Source of the DNA: Cepaea nemoralis
Lineage: Eukaryota; Mollusca; Gastropoda; Stylommatophora; Helicidae
DNA length: 64,000 bases
NCBI GenBank assembly: GCA_014155875.1
Contig: JACEFZ010025058.1
Span: 3,145,001-3,209,000 of the forward strand
Direction of reading: 5' to 3'
Part shown: piece by piece, positions 24,019 through 34,751 of the stretch
How the letters are laid out: the number at the start of each line of letters is the position of its first letter
How positions within the stretch are numbered: position 1 is the first letter of the stretch
Program-made: the position numbers and the translations under genes
Notes under the pieces: model-generated
Databases searched by the model: none
The model's input: only the letters and a program-made list of their open reading frames with translations
What the model was told of the DNA's origin: nothing

Positions 24019-24986
24019 ATGTCTTCATTAAACGACTTCATAGAGATGGGTTTGAAGTTGAAGTTAACTGGTGATGAGTTAACAAAGTGGAGTGAAAGGA
24101 AATACTCTGAATACCACGAACGCGAAGAAAGAGCGGCTGAAAGAGCATTAAAGCAGGCAGAGATCTCAGCTCAGAGTAAGCGAGAAGAGCTTGAATTGCA
24201 ACTAAAAATCAAACAGCTTGAGGCCGATACTGCCATAGACAAAGAGACTAAGAAATCTGAGAAAGAAAACCAGTATAAAAAGTATCAAGGTATTGTAAGA
24301 AATTATACCTCAGGTGACTGCATTGCAGCCTTCACCCAAATATTTGAAACTTTAATGGACCATTACCAGGTCCCAATGTCTGAATGGTATATTATTTACA
24401 TGAGGAGTTTGTCAAGGGAACCTCTGAAAGTCATAGAGACTATTCCCAAAGACCTCAGGAAAGATTACCATTATCTAAAATCAAATATTATGGCACATTT
24501 ATGCTAGATGAGGCAGGCTACAGAGAACAATTCAGCAAATTGAGCCCAAAATCGACTCAAACGTTCTCTGACTACCTCTGCTTAGTCCGAGACATATTTG
24601 CAAAATGGACTTCAGCAGCCAAGATAAATAAAGATTACCAGAAATTAGAAGATCTAATTATCAGGGATAAAGTCATCTCATCCCTTCCATCAGCATTTTC
24701 GAAATTTTTGCAACAGAATGAATGTACGAGTGTAGATCAGATTGAGAGACGTGATTCGGCTTATTATACAGCCAATAAACATTGTTTTGCTAGTGAAGCT
24801 ATTGATACAAACTTTGTAGCATCGGCTAACTATGAAAAACCCCGATCAGAACCCTATAATAGGCAAAACCAAATAAGCCTACGTCTGAGAAATACAATCA
24901 TTGTAGATATTGTAACTATTCACACCACCAAGGTGAGATGTGTGATAAGAACCCCGCATATCTTACATATCTACAGAATATCGTAA
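24019..24986 (+). pseudogene. gag: gag of LTR retrotransposon 2 (two frames)
   Basis: Starts at ATG 24019 (MSSLNDFIEMGLKLKLTGDE), followed by a charged coiled coil (about residues 30-95; EREERAAERALKQAEIS) like that of element 1's gag. A frameshift near 24390 moves the reading to the 24384-24986 frame, with capsid-like YREQFSKLSPKSTQTFSDYL and KLEDLIIRDKVISSLP. These align with element 1 (YRTKFRQCVPEKNQDFTDFV; QLVDLMLRDKILSA). A second shift near 24880-24930 leads to the zinc knuckles. Gag forms the virus-like particle that holds the RNA. Confidence 0.85.
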
Positions 24987-26581
24987 ATAGACAAGATAAG
25001 GAACGTAAATCCTTCAGAAATTTACGTAAATGTTTCCTCTGTAAGGCGTACGGGCATTATCGTCATGATTGTAAAGGAAGGCAAATGACCAATAAAGCAA
25101 ATGCCGCCTTATTTGATAGTTCATCATCAGATGAAGAACACTCGGCGAAACACCCTGTGAACTCAGCACAGCCTTTTGACATGTTTAACGCAAATAAATG
25201 TACTGTTTGTAATACCTTTTATGAAGACGGCGTGTTAACATGCGGCCACTCCATTCCTATTGCCAATGAAGAAGCTAATTTGGTAATAGATTCCAAAGGC
25301 AGAATAAACATCCATCAGGGATATGTGAATGGCAAGCCTCCTACAGTCCTTCGGGACACCGGCAGTTCACTTATTGGACTGAAGAGAAAGTTCATAATGC
25401 CTACGGACTATACAGGCAGGCACGTAACATGCAGAACATTCTCTGGAAATATTGAAAAGTACCCATTAGCATGGGCATATATTCAGACACCTTTCCTCAC
25501 TGGGAAAGTAAAATGCGCAGCATTAACTAACCCTGTTTGTGATATCATCATTGGAAATTTACCAGAGGTGAATGATATACCTCATGATATAACATCTGTT
25601 TGCATTGATGAGAACTTAACATCATCACCATCAAATATCATCATTGATAATGTTGTACCACCAAATGAATGTATGGTAGCTAATGTAGCACTAAGATCTC
25701 ATGACATCATTGATCAAACTGTTTCACCACCATCTGATATCATTGAATGTGTGAACGCAGTAACTAGATCTACTGCTAGAGTGCAAGATGAAATTAATCA
25801 AACTGAGGCTATAGAAATGATTAGCCCAGTGGTACTACCTCCTAAAACTATGAAGGATACTTTTGTAACAGCCCAAAAAGCTGATCCTTCATTGTCTAAA
25901 TATTTTAATCTGATCGGCCAAAAGCCAAAGGTAACCAAAAATGCAAGATGGCATTTTGCTTTGAAAAATTGCATTCTCACCAGGTACTATACCAGAGGTG
26001 ACAGCACAACAGAGCAAACTGTTTTGCCGATTGAATACCGTAAGCAAGCCTTACATCTTGCCCATGATATACCTCTTGCAGGGCATATGGCATGCTCTAA
26101 GACCAGATCAAGATTACTAACACAGTTTTATTGGCCCAAATTCTGCAATGACATTAAGCAATATTGCAGAAGTTGTGACATCTGCCAAAAACTAGTAAAA
26201 AAAGGTAAACACCCACAGGCAAAATTACAGATTACTGACTTAGCCAGTCGACCTTTTGAGATAATATCTGTCGACATAGTGGGCCCTCTTAATCAGATAA
26301 CAACCAGAGGGAATAAATATATTATTACCATCATTGATCTATGTAGCCGCTGGCCTGAAGCGATTCCGCTAAAGAACATAACTGCCAATGATATAATGGA
26401 AGTTTTCTTCCATATATTTTCACGGATAGGATTTCCAGACACTATCCTATCAGATAGGGGAAGTCAGTTCATTGCCGCATCTACTCAAGCTTTCACCAAA
26501 ATGTTAGGGGTGAAGCAATGTTTCAATTCTCCTACCATCCTCACTCAAGTGGAATCATGGAAAAGTTTAACTGTGATTTAA
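24938..26581 (+). CDS. pol: Nucleocapsid - protease - integrase polyprotein part, LTR retrotransposon 2
   Basis: 547-codon frame. A first knuckle lies just upstream in the same frame (CRYCNYSHHQGEMC); the second is C32-C35-H40-C45 (CFLCKAYGHYRHDC). Aspartic protease: VLRDTGSSL with catalytic D140, and CDIIIGNLP at about 201-209. Integrase: zinc-binding HHCC (H376, H383, C413, C416; YCRSCDICQK), first catalytic D446 (IISVDIVGPL), second D506 (ILSDRGSQF). The frame ends at 26581, just before the catalytic Glu, because of a shift near 26520. Integrase inserts the cDNA in the host chromosome and the protease matures Gag-Pol. The in-frame upstream part indicates that Met 1 is not the native start. 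Confidence 0.92.
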   Translation: MCDKNPAYLTYLQNIVNRQDKERKSFRNLRKCFLCKAYGHYRHDCKGRQMTNKANAALFDSSSSDEEHSAKHPVNSAQPFDMFNANKCTVCNTFYEDGVLTCGHSIPIANEEANLVIDSKGRINIHQGYVNGKPPTVLRDTGSSLIGLKRKFIMPTDYTGRHVTCRTFSGNIEKYPLAWAYIQTPFLTGKVKCAALTNPVCDIIIGNLPEVNDIPHDITSVCIDENLTSSPSNIIIDNVVPPNECMVANVALRSHDIIDQTVSPPSDIIECVNAVTRSTARVQDEINQTEAIEMISPVVLPPKTMKDTFVTAQKADPSLSKYFNLIGQKPKVTKNARWHFALKNCILTRYYTRGDSTTEQTVLPIEYRKQALHLAHDIPLAGHMACSKTRSRLLTQFYWPKFCNDIKQYCRSCDICQKLVKKGKHPQAKLQITDLASRPFEIISVDIVGPLNQITTRGNKYIITIIDLCSRWPEAIPLKNITANDIMEVFFHIFSRIGFPDTILSDRGSQFIAASTQAFTKMLGVKQCFNSPTILTQVESWKSLTVI

Positions 26582-28632
26582 AGCATATGCTTGCTAAAGT
26601 CACTCAAGAACACCCCAACAACTGGGACTTGTATTTGCCTGCTATACTTTTTGCTTATCGCGAAGTTCAACATTCTAGTACTGGGTTCTCTCCTTTTGAA
26701 CTTATCTATGGTGCCAAACCACGTGGCCCATTGACTATCTATCATCAAATGTTAACTGAAGCCACTCCATTACTTAAACCCATATCATCTACCGTATACG
26801 TTACATCATTGCGTGAAAGAATCATCAAATCTTGTATAATTGCAAAAGAAGCACTAAAAGTATCTGGTGCTACATATAGACAATATGCAGACAAAGGTAA
26901 CAGGACAATAACGTTGACACCTGGACAGGACGTACTTCTTCTCTTACCTAGTGACAGACACTTATTGACTGAGTCTTGGCAAGGACCTTTTAAAGTTATA
27001 AGACAGATTTCAGCTGTAGACTATGCGATTAAAATAAAAGACAAACACAAAGTATTCCACATCAATATGCTAAGACCATATTACAACAGAGATAACGAAC
27101 AAGACGATACAATAGCTTGTACAGTACTAATAGACCATGAAGATGACGAAGATAGTGACGAAATTCCAACACCTGCAGTAGACACGACGAACTGCTTGAA
27201 AGAAATCAAAATAAACCCAAACTTAACTCAAGCAGAAACAGACAGCTGCAAACATCTCATACAACAGTACAGCACCATCTTCTCCAACAATCCAGGACAA
27301 ACAGAATTAGTACAGCATCACATCACACTTACTTCAAACACACCCATAAGATGCAGACCTTACACCATTCCAGTGCATTACAAAGAAAACTTACATCAGG
27401 AAATCATTAGTTTAGAGAAAAACAACATCATTAGACGATCCCAATCACATTTCTCAACTCCAATGGTCATGGTACGGAAAAAGGACAATACGATAAGACT
27501 CTGTATCGACTATAGGAAATTAAATAAAATAACTCTTCTTGATCTAGAACCAATGTCCAACTCTGAAGATCTACTGACAGAACTGACAGACTCTAGATTC
27601 TTTACGAAGGTAGACATGACGAAAGTTTACTGGCAGATAACGGTAGACGAACAGAGCAGACACCTGACAGCATTTGCCACACCTTGGGGACTGTACGAAT
27701 GGTGCAAACTTCCATTTGTGCTGGTCAATGCCCCATCGACATTCGTACGTATGACACGACTTTTACTAGTGGACATACCAAACATTATCTGTTACATGGA
27801 CGACATTTGTGTTCACACAAAGACAATGACATACCATATAAAGACATTACAGCAGACATTTGAACGGATCAGACAGCACGGACTGACGGTAAAGCCGACA
27901 AAAGTAGACATAGCCTATCAGGAAATATCCTTCTTGGGGTACAAAATATCTAATGGCTTTGTCACGACAGACGATAACATCGTGTCCAAAATACTGAAAC
28001 TCTCACTTCCGACTACGAAAAAGCAAGTCAGAAGTGTGTTAGGATTACTAAATTATTATAGACAGTTCATACCTGATTTTGCTGAACTGACTGAAAAATT
28101 TACTAACCTACTAACGAAAGATCAACCTGAAAATATTGTAATCAATCAATGCCTAAAATTTGCATTCCAGAAAGTTTTATCTTATTTCTCTGAGAATAGT
28201 TTAAAGAATCCCATTCTCAAATTGCCAAATTTTCTTATTCCTTTCAGATTACGCACAGACGCGAGCTCCGTAGCGATTGGAGCAGTTCTGTTACAGGAAC
28301 ATGATAACATCCTACATCCTGTATACTACTTCTCTAGAAAATTAACACCTAGAGAACGCTCTTGGTCGACACCGCAATTGGAAGCCCTTGCTCTAGTTGA
28401 GGGTATAACTAAATTTTCCAGATTCCTTCTGGGACGTCATTTCATTGTTGAGTCCGACAATAGTCCGTTGAAATTTATTACTTCAGGAATGCCTACCAAC
28501 CAAATGATAGCGCGCTGGTCTCTTAAACTCCAAGATTACAGCTTTGAAGTTCGACATATTGCAGGCAGAACCAACACAATTGCCGATCTGTTGTCCCGTT
28601 GTCCGACCGACCCAGTAAGCACTAATGTCTGA
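26518..28632 (+). CDS. pol: Integrase C-terminus - reverse transcriptase - RNase H, LTR retrotransposon 2
   Basis: 704 codons without interruption. Integrase catalytic E15 (HSSGIMEKF, completing a D-D-35-E spacing with the previous frame), then the GPY/F-like WQGPFKVI at 154-161 and FHINMLRPYY. After a 100-residue linker come RT motifs FSTPMVMVRKKD and LCIDYRKLN, catalytic D366 (TKVDMTKVYW) and YMDD at 426-429. RNase H: D581 (RTDASSVAIG), E622 (PQLEALALV), D647 (ESDNSPLKF) and D690 (TIADLLSR). RT copies RNA to cDNA and RNase H removes the RNA. The continuous frame from integrase into RT directly shows integrase upstream of RT, unlike standard Ty3/gypsy elements. Confidence 0.95.
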   Translation: MFQFSYHPHSSGIMEKFNCDLKHMLAKVTQEHPNNWDLYLPAILFAYREVQHSSTGFSPFELIYGAKPRGPLTIYHQMLTEATPLLKPISSTVYVTSLRERIIKSCIIAKEALKVSGATYRQYADKGNRTITLTPGQDVLLLLPSDRHLLTESWQGPFKVIRQISAVDYAIKIKDKHKVFHINMLRPYYNRDNEQDDTIACTVLIDHEDDEDSDEIPTPAVDTTNCLKEIKINPNLTQAETDSCKHLIQQYSTIFSNNPGQTELVQHHITLTSNTPIRCRPYTIPVHYKENLHQEIISLEKNNIIRRSQSHFSTPMVMVRKKDNTIRLCIDYRKLNKITLLDLEPMSNSEDLLTELTDSRFFTKVDMTKVYWQITVDEQSRHLTAFATPWGLYEWCKLPFVLVNAPSTFVRMTRLLLVDIPNIICYMDDICVHTKTMTYHIKTLQQTFERIRQHGLTVKPTKVDIAYQEISFLGYKISNGFVTTDDNIVSKILKLSLPTTKKQVRSVLGLLNYYRQFIPDFAELTEKFTNLLTKDQPENIVINQCLKFAFQKVLSYFSENSLKNPILKLPNFLIPFRLRTDASSVAIGAVLLQEHDNILHPVYYFSRKLTPRERSWSTPQLEALALVEGITKFSRFLLGRHFIVESDNSPLKFITSGMPTNQMIARWSLKLQDYSFEVRHIAGRTNTIADLLSRCPTDPVSTNV

Positions 28633-29948
28633 GTGCAGTGTGTCAAATACACTCAGAACAACACAGCCATCAGTGAAGATCTTTTTTTTCCACAAAAAGC
28701 TGTGTGTCTACCATTTGATGTGATAGGGTTTATTCCCATTATATATAGTTTTCTTATTTTATTATTACTGTAGTAAGTGTCTTGAATAATTGTGTAGTGT
28801 GTGGTAGAAAGCGAACAATATTAATTGTACATATACTACGAAACAAGAACAGTGCCACATTCGCTCTGAACTTACCGCAAGCGAACTATCCAATTTATCA
28901 GTGGTATCTGCGAGTGGAACAGTTCCAGTGATATTTTTAATCCGTGTGTGAAAGAGTGAACTGAACTTTGACATTTACACCACTGCAGTCAACGAAATCC
29001 AGAAGTTTTCCAGCGAAACATCCAACACATGAACGATCAGAACAGTTACATTCCGAGTTGCTACATCAGACCGGAACAAGTGTGTTATAGAATTTTTCAA
29101 CATCAGCTGTTCGTGTGTACTTCCGGATAATTTAGAAATTTAGTCCAAAATTAGCAGACGACAAACAAAACCTTAAAAAATCATCAATGTCGAATACACG
29201 AATTGTGTATTAATAGTGTTTCATCTAGTGTAATCTTAGAATCATATCTTGATTAACTTATTCATACTATCGACATTTTTTCGCTAGTATGGAAAAGCGA
29301 TGACGCTGAGAAATAGAAAAATAATTATAATTATTAAATTTAATATTGTTTAAAATTATGTCCCTTTCAGTTAATTGTTATTACATTATTACACCAAGGG
29401 CGATAAATTGAAATGTATTTGAATATGTGTTGTATATAAATAGCCATGGTGTTGCCAGATTGTTAACACTCCAAGAAGTCATCAACTGGGCATGGTATAG
29501 GGTTACCGACGTTGTAGACCGACGGAAGAGCTCATGGCCAAATGAGGTCGGAACTCCAACGTTGAATACGGCTTATAAATAGGTCGTCTTACGGTCTTAC
29601 CAGATGTTTTTTGTTTACAAAGAGCATATTATTTATTTTTTCGAGGTTGCGAGGTAGTTGCTTGGAAAGCTGTTGCTACCGATCTGACTGGGTCAATATT
29701 GCAACTTAGGTAATCATCCATCGAGAGGATGTAACTTGGCAAGTGGTAAAAATTGAACACCACATGTCTTAAAATACAACTTGCATTTCTTATGTATTTC
29801 GATGCCATTATATGTATTATTACGTATTTCTATACCAATGTATATAACAACACAGGGAACGATTCTGACATGGTTAAAATATTAACCCACTATGTATATA
29901 GAGTATACATGAAAGATGACATCTTTCATGAAAAGCCCCGGGGGAGCG
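28633..29948 (+). other. 3' untranslated region of LTR retrotransposon 2, with palindrome and polypurine tract
   Basis: 1.3 kb without a credible ORF. Bases 29908-29930 form a perfect palindrome: arm catgaaagatg, one central A, then its exact complement. It is followed by aaaagccccgggggagcg up to the 3' LTR, containing the putative polypurine tract. Confidence 0.75.
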
Positions 29949-30479
29949 TGTCAGAATCTGGAATGAGATGCAGGAACATCGTTACGCCCGCCAGGCGAAT
30001 GATTCCCAACTGGGATGCAGTGACATCGTTACGCCCGCCAGGCGAGTATTAGTCACCTGCCCACAGGTTGCTGGCTGACGCAATAGCCAGCGGTCAGGCA
30101 AGGACAACGCAAGACGCACGCAGGCCTCGTGAAGCGAATCCACAGAGGGCAAGCGCTTTGCGAGAAACAGGCAGACAGCTTGGGGTACTCGGACCAGACA
30201 GGACGTATAGGGAGAGAAAGGCTTGTGTAGTTCTGTGCCCGAAAGTCGAGTGCTTGAGCATCTTGTGAGAGATACTGTAAGCTGTGGGTTGTCTGTAAGT
30301 GTATTGATGTACCATATATGTAATGTAATGATTATCACATGCCAAACTAGATCGTATTGCATGTGATCGGTAAATAAATCCATTGAACTTCGTGTCGTTG
30401 TGTCTCAAGTCCAATCATGTTGTACTTGTACTTGTCTCACATGTGTTAGGGATAACGAGCCAAGTTTAAGACTCTGACA
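29949..30479 (+). repeat. 3' LTR of LTR retrotransposon 2
   Basis: 531 bp, same length as the 5' LTR and followed by gacat. The minus-strand frames of 133 and 106 codons found in both LTRs are shadows. Confidence 0.94.
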
Positions 30480-30484
30480 GACAT

Positions 30485-31651
30485 GAAGTATATTTAGTCG
30501 TTCGCTATGTCTTCCGTTATATTTAAACAATGGCCAAAGGTAGCTTGGAGCATTTTGAAATAGGATTTTGTGAATTAGTTTGGCCTTATTAAAAAGTAAT
30601 CGTTTGTGGAGTGGCAGTAACCGAAGACGTTTATGTAGGTTAGAATTGTCAGTGAGCTTTTCAACATTAATTAAACGCACTGCCCTTTTCTGGAGTGAAT
30701 ATAGGCGTTTTGTTGCTGATTTGGAACATCCATCCCAGATTGTGGAGCAATAATCAATATGTGTTTGTATGTGGGAAGTATAGAATATCTTTCTTGTGTT
30801 TTCGTCAAGGAAATGTTTAATTTTGGCAATTTGATATACGTTTTTGCCTATTTGTTTAACGAGAGCATGAACACGTGAGTTAAAGTTTAGATTTTGATCT
30901 ATGATAAGACCCAGTGCCTTGTGCTCGGTTACACTTTCTATAGGCATGCTATCAATGTGCAGCTGTAGAGTTCTCTGCGAGTTTAGCGTGTGAAATCTTT
31001 GCCTGGTTCCTATTAGCATAGAGTTTGTTTTAGAAATGTTGATTTGCATGCGGTTTGTATGACTCCAGTTAACTACCCTATTTATTTCCTGTTGCAATGA
31101 TACTTCTAGCACAATACGATTAATAGCGTTTGTATATACTGTGCAGTCATCTGCAAATAGATCGCAGGACGACGACAGATATAAGGGAAGATCGTTTATA
31201 TAAATGGCAAATAACAGAGGGCCAAGAATAGACCCCTGCGGGACTCCAATATTAATGGTAATGGCTTTAGATAAAGATTGATTGTGTGATACTATTTGTT
31301 TTCTGTCTAATAAAAATGATTTGATTAATGTCACTATTTTAAAGCTTACTTTCATTGTTTCTAGTTTTTTTAATTAGAATATGATGATCTATCATATCGA
31401 ACGCTTTTCTAAAGTCTATAAACACCGCTCCACATAGAGTGTTGTTGTTAATATTTTGATGCCAGTTTTCTATCATGTTTGTTGGGGCCGTATGACAAGA
31501 ATATTTTGGCCGAAATCCTGACTGACTGTCAACTATTAGTTTGTGGCGAACTAAGTGCTCTAGTGTTGTTTTGTGGATGAGCTTTTCTAGTGGTTTGGAT
31601 AGTGAGGATAATATGGAAAATGGCCTATAATTACTCATGAGACAATCGTCT
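30485..31651 (-). pseudogene. LINE B, main RT part
   Basis: Minus strand, starting SNYRPFSILSSLSKPLEKL at the truncated 5' end. RT motifs: GAVFIDFRKAFDMIDHHIL (catalytic Asp), then after a frameshift at about 31350 a frame with IGVPQGSILGPLLFAIYIND and FADDCTVYT (FADD), then INISKTNSMLIG, LGLIIDQNLNFNSRV and SLQKRAVRLINVEKLTD, ending SERLNILHV at the LTR junction. Only one frameshift is obvious. The family is CR1-like by motif style and 3' structure. Confidence 0.88.
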
Positions 31652-32775
31652 ACATGAGAGCTCCAGCTCAAATGGTTGTCAATTAAAAGACAGTAGTGTT
31701 TTATGTTCATTCACATTAACTATAGGTAACGTGTCCATGCGGAGTTCGAGCGGTGCTCCAGTTATTGCTAGTGTCTGTAGTTTTTGTCTGGTCGTTATTA
31801 GCATGGATTTCGTTTTGTCGATGTTAATTTGCATGCGGTTTTCATTGCTCCATCTAGTAAGATTATCAAAGTTCCTTTTGTAAAGAATTATCTAATTCAC
31901 TACGGTTTTCTTGACTAGTATATATAGTACAGTCGTCTGCAAATAGATCACAAGTTGTATTGATATATAAAGGAAGATCATTAATATAAACTGCAAAAAG
32001 CAGCGGACCTAGTATTGAGCCCTGAGGGACACCAATATTAAGCTGTGTGGGTCTTGATAGACAGATTTTGAAGGACATGACTTATTGTCTGTCGGATAGA
32101 AATGACGTAATTATGTTCACCATATTGGTGCTTGTCTTCATGTGTTTTAGTTTTCTAATTAAAATATCGTGACCTACCATATCAAAAGCTTTTTTAAAGT
32201 CTACAAACACCGCTCCACAAATTCTACCGTTGTTGATGTTTAAGTGCCAGTTATCGGTCATTTTTGTTAGAGCACTATAGCAAGAATACTTAGGTCGAAA
32301 CCCAGATTGACTGTTAATTATTAGATCGTTGCTAATTAAATGGTGTAACGTTATTTTATCAATGTGTTTTTCTAGCGGTTTTGATAGCGACGATAGTATG
32401 GAGATAGGTCTATAATTACCCAAAACGCTATTATCGATTGAGCCATTTTTAAGTAGAGGAAACACTTTAGCAATTTTAAATGCAGATGGAAAGTAGTTTT
32501 TGGCCAGGCACTGGTTATATATGAACGTTAAGGACTCACTAATGACTAGTGCAGCACAACGAAGAATTATATTACTGGTGCCATCTAGGCCGTGTGAATT
32601 CGTTGATTTGAGGTTTAAGAGATATTTATAAACTTCTGCAACAGACATTAAGGGAATCTCAGCGGGAATATTTCTGGTGCACTTCTCACAGGATGAGAAT
32701 TGAATGCAGCCGGTTTGGTAGGACTGATAACACGATGGGATAAGTGCAACAATGTTGGTGGAAATTATTTTGAGA
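31652..32775 (-). pseudogene. LINE A, N-terminal part of RT
   Basis: Minus strand: MSVAEVYKYLLNLKSTNSHG, DGTSNIILRC, LGNYRPISILSSLSKPLEKH, GAVFVDFKKAFDMVGHDIL, stop, then IGVPQGSILGPLLFAVYIND, FADDCTIYTS, INIDKTKSML and VNVNEHKTL, before LINE B's insertion. Continues at 21480-22062. The endonuclease is missing (5' truncation at about 32770). Frameshifts and at least one stop are present. Confidence 0.85.
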
Positions 32776-33113
32776 AACAAACAGACAATGTATGTATAAC
32801 AATAAATTGGTTTCAAGTTATCATATGTAGTTATTTTTCCATAGCCATTTGTGACTTACTTATTAACTTTCCCTCGTAAATGGCTGAGATGACTTTTTAA
32901 TATAGGATGGGAAGCTAGAAAAGTCCCAGACGATTGGTAACAGGCAGTAATAGTACCAATATGGAAAAAGAAAGGCAATATGAGAGAGTGCGAAATACAC
33001 ACTCCTGAGCCATGTAGGGAAAATGTACTCAAAATTATAGGACCAAAGCGCTAGACACATAGTTGAACAACAGTAAAGCAAAGTACAATTCGGTTTCCGG
33101 AATGTTAACAGTT

Positions 33114-33159
33114 AGTTAGTTAGTTAGTTAGTTAGTTAATTAGTTAGTTAGTTAATTAA

Positions 33160-33250
<91 letters not shown>

Positions 33251-33751
33251 GGCTTCCTGCGTAGTGTTCTTGTTTGGCAACACCTCTTTTAATTTTCAGT
33301 TCTAGCAGTCTGACCATGGTTGTAGATTCACAGTCATCGCTTGGTTCTCGCAATAGTCTTACTTCTCCTAGAGCATTCAGAATGTCAGCCTGGTCCATAG
33401 CGCGTCCGCCCTCCACAGTAGCCTTATCTGCGAGCTCGTCAGCTCTCTCATTTCCTTGTACTCCCACATGCCCTGGCACGAAGATAAAACTAATCTTTGG
33501 CAGCCGAGACCGCTCCAAAGACAGCAACCACTCTCTTCGGATCCACCCCCCATCTCTATCCTCTTGAGCATGCTCATTTAGTCGCTACGGAAACATGCCC
33601 TAGTCAATTTCTGTGTCTGGAGCCATGTTATTGCTTTACTTACTGCCATGACTTCCATAGTCTGGCTACTTGTGGTCTCAGCAAAAGCACCAGAGTCCTC
33701 CTTCACAATTCTCCCTCCGGCCTGCGCCGTAAAAGCCCATGAGCTTCTCAC
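33114..33751 (-). mobile_element. I-clade LINE fragment (RNase H end) with expanded (CTAA)n tail
   Basis: Minus strand: RNase H region LERSRLPKISFIFVPGHVGV, then NERADELADKATVEGGRAMD and KQEHYAGSQ, then 136 bp of pure (AACT)n repeat (33114-33249). It matches the copy at 59475-60917 but goes from HYAGSQ straight into the tail, lacking the last ~40 codons. Flanked by the exact 12-bp duplication atgttaacagtt (33102-33113; 33752-33763). 5'-truncated insertion in LINE D. Confidence 0.9.
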
Positions 33752-34265
33752 ATGTTAACAGTTGCTCTGATGCACTATTCTGACTTAGACAAATATGTGG
33801 GGGTAGAACCATCCAATATAGTGACCAGCAGAATATTGTGTTTGTAAGTCAGGAAACGGCTTCCGATACAGTAGATAGATGCAAATTATGGATCATTGAA
33901 GATTACGGGATACAAGAAGAATTTCTAGAAAATATCATAGCCATATACCACTCGAGCCGAAGTGCAGTAAGAACACAAGAAGGTATATCAGATATGTTCA
34001 CAGTCAATACAGGGGTAAGACAGGGATGTGTGCTCTCTCCTCTGTTATTTAATATCAAAATAAACAGAATATCCAAAGAAGCAAGACTTGACAGAACAGA
34101 TTCAGAAAATTTAGAACGCTTTACTTCAGATGAAACAACTGATCCACATGCAATAAAGGAACTTCTATTTGCAGACGATCGGTGCATATTTTATAGCGAA
34201 GAGGGCAGACTGTAAGATCATATTAATAATCGGAGTTCAACATGCAGCAGATACAATATGAGTAT

Positions 34266-34538
34266 GCTTTCTTGCTTGCTTGTGTTCGTTGGTTTGAGCT
34301 CCAACGCGAAGTACTGTATGTCGGATGAAGGCATCCTATTGTCAACATCAGTGTGATGTCATACAGGACCTGAGGTTTGCGTGAGTATCCGTTGGCCCAT
34401 GTCTGGCTTATTGGTGTGCAGACTGGTGGTTCCTCGCTGCACAGGCAGACACTCTCCGACTTCGGAGGAATCGGCGATCCTACTGACTTTAGCCAGGACC
34501 CCTGCCCTGGTGCCTTGGAAACACCTCTGCGTCCCCAG
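34266..34538 (-). mobile_element. SINE-like retroposon with (CAAG)n tail, copy 1 (internally deleted)
   Basis: Flanked by the exact 9-bp duplication tatgagtat (34257-34265; 34539-34547). On the minus strand it ends (3') with acaagcaagcaagaaagc. It matches the copy at 52208-52539 along its length but lacks about 60 bp in the middle. No RT coding. It contains the hairpin ctccgacttcggag. The promoter type is not evident. Confidence 0.85.
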
Positions 34539-34751
34539 TATGAGTATAAATACAGCCCAAACCGAAGTTATGCAAGTTAGCAGATCACCTGGTCCACTAA
34601 GTATACAGATAAATAGCACATCTCTGAAACAAGTTAAAGAAACCAAATATCTTGGAAGCATGATCACAGAAGGTGGCAGACTGGACAGAGAAATCGAAAT
34701 CAGATGTCAAACTGAAAGTGCATTTACATATCAACTACCACTCATACTCAG

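Larger units (their letters stand above)
22563..30479 (+). mobile_element. LTR retrotransposon 2: nearly intact Gmr1-like Ty3/gypsy element (integrase before RT)
   Basis: 7,917 bp with two 531-bp LTRs (TGTCAG...CTGACA) and an exact 5-bp target duplication gacat (22558-22562; 30480-30484). The order is LTR, leader, gag with two CCHC knuckles, protease, integrase, RT, RNase H, 1.3-kb 3' UTR, polypurine tract, LTR. RT and RNase H are Ty3/gypsy-like, but integrase precedes RT, as in Ty1/copia. This combination defines the Gmr1-like elements first described from cod and other deuterostomes. By eye the LTRs differ by about ten substitutions and no indels (~98%), which indicates recent insertion. 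About three frameshifts interrupt the coding region. Confidence 0.93.
22063..31651 (-). mobile_element. CR1-like LINE B, inserted in LINE A and itself split by LTR retrotransposon 2
   Basis: Minus-strand, 5'-truncated LINE of the same family as LINE A. Its own sequence is 30485-31651 plus 22063-22562. Its 3' end (22063-22150) has AATAAA and a TTCA-rich tail. Flanked by the 6-bp direct repeat acatga (22057-22062; 31652-31657), at exactly the point where LINE A's reading is broken. The 6-bp length alone is weak, but the reading of both parents supports the boundary. Confidence 0.75.
32870..34751 (+). pseudogene. LINE D reverse transcriptase, split by two insertions; continues at 38130
   Basis: Plus strand. 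About 32930-33101: VPIWKKKGNMRECEIH and similar degraded N-terminal RT. Bases 33764-34256: ETASDTVDRCKLWIIEDYGI, VNTGVRQGCVLSPLLFNIKI and ELLFADDRCIFYSEEGRL (FADD). Bases 34548-34751: TEVMQVSRSPGPLSIQI and KETKYLGSMITEGGRLDREI. An I-clade fragment (33114-33751) and a SINE (34266-34538) lie inside it. The remaining C-terminal piece is at 38130-38278 beyond LINE G (AKRQIINSIF, CYQSQTWTLSKSNLCKI). No RNase H seen. Confidence 0.8.

Noticed and set aside
29982..30414. Minus-strand frames of 133 and 106 codons, also present at 22596-23022
   Set aside because: They lie entirely inside the LTRs and differ only as the LTRs do; no domain recognised.
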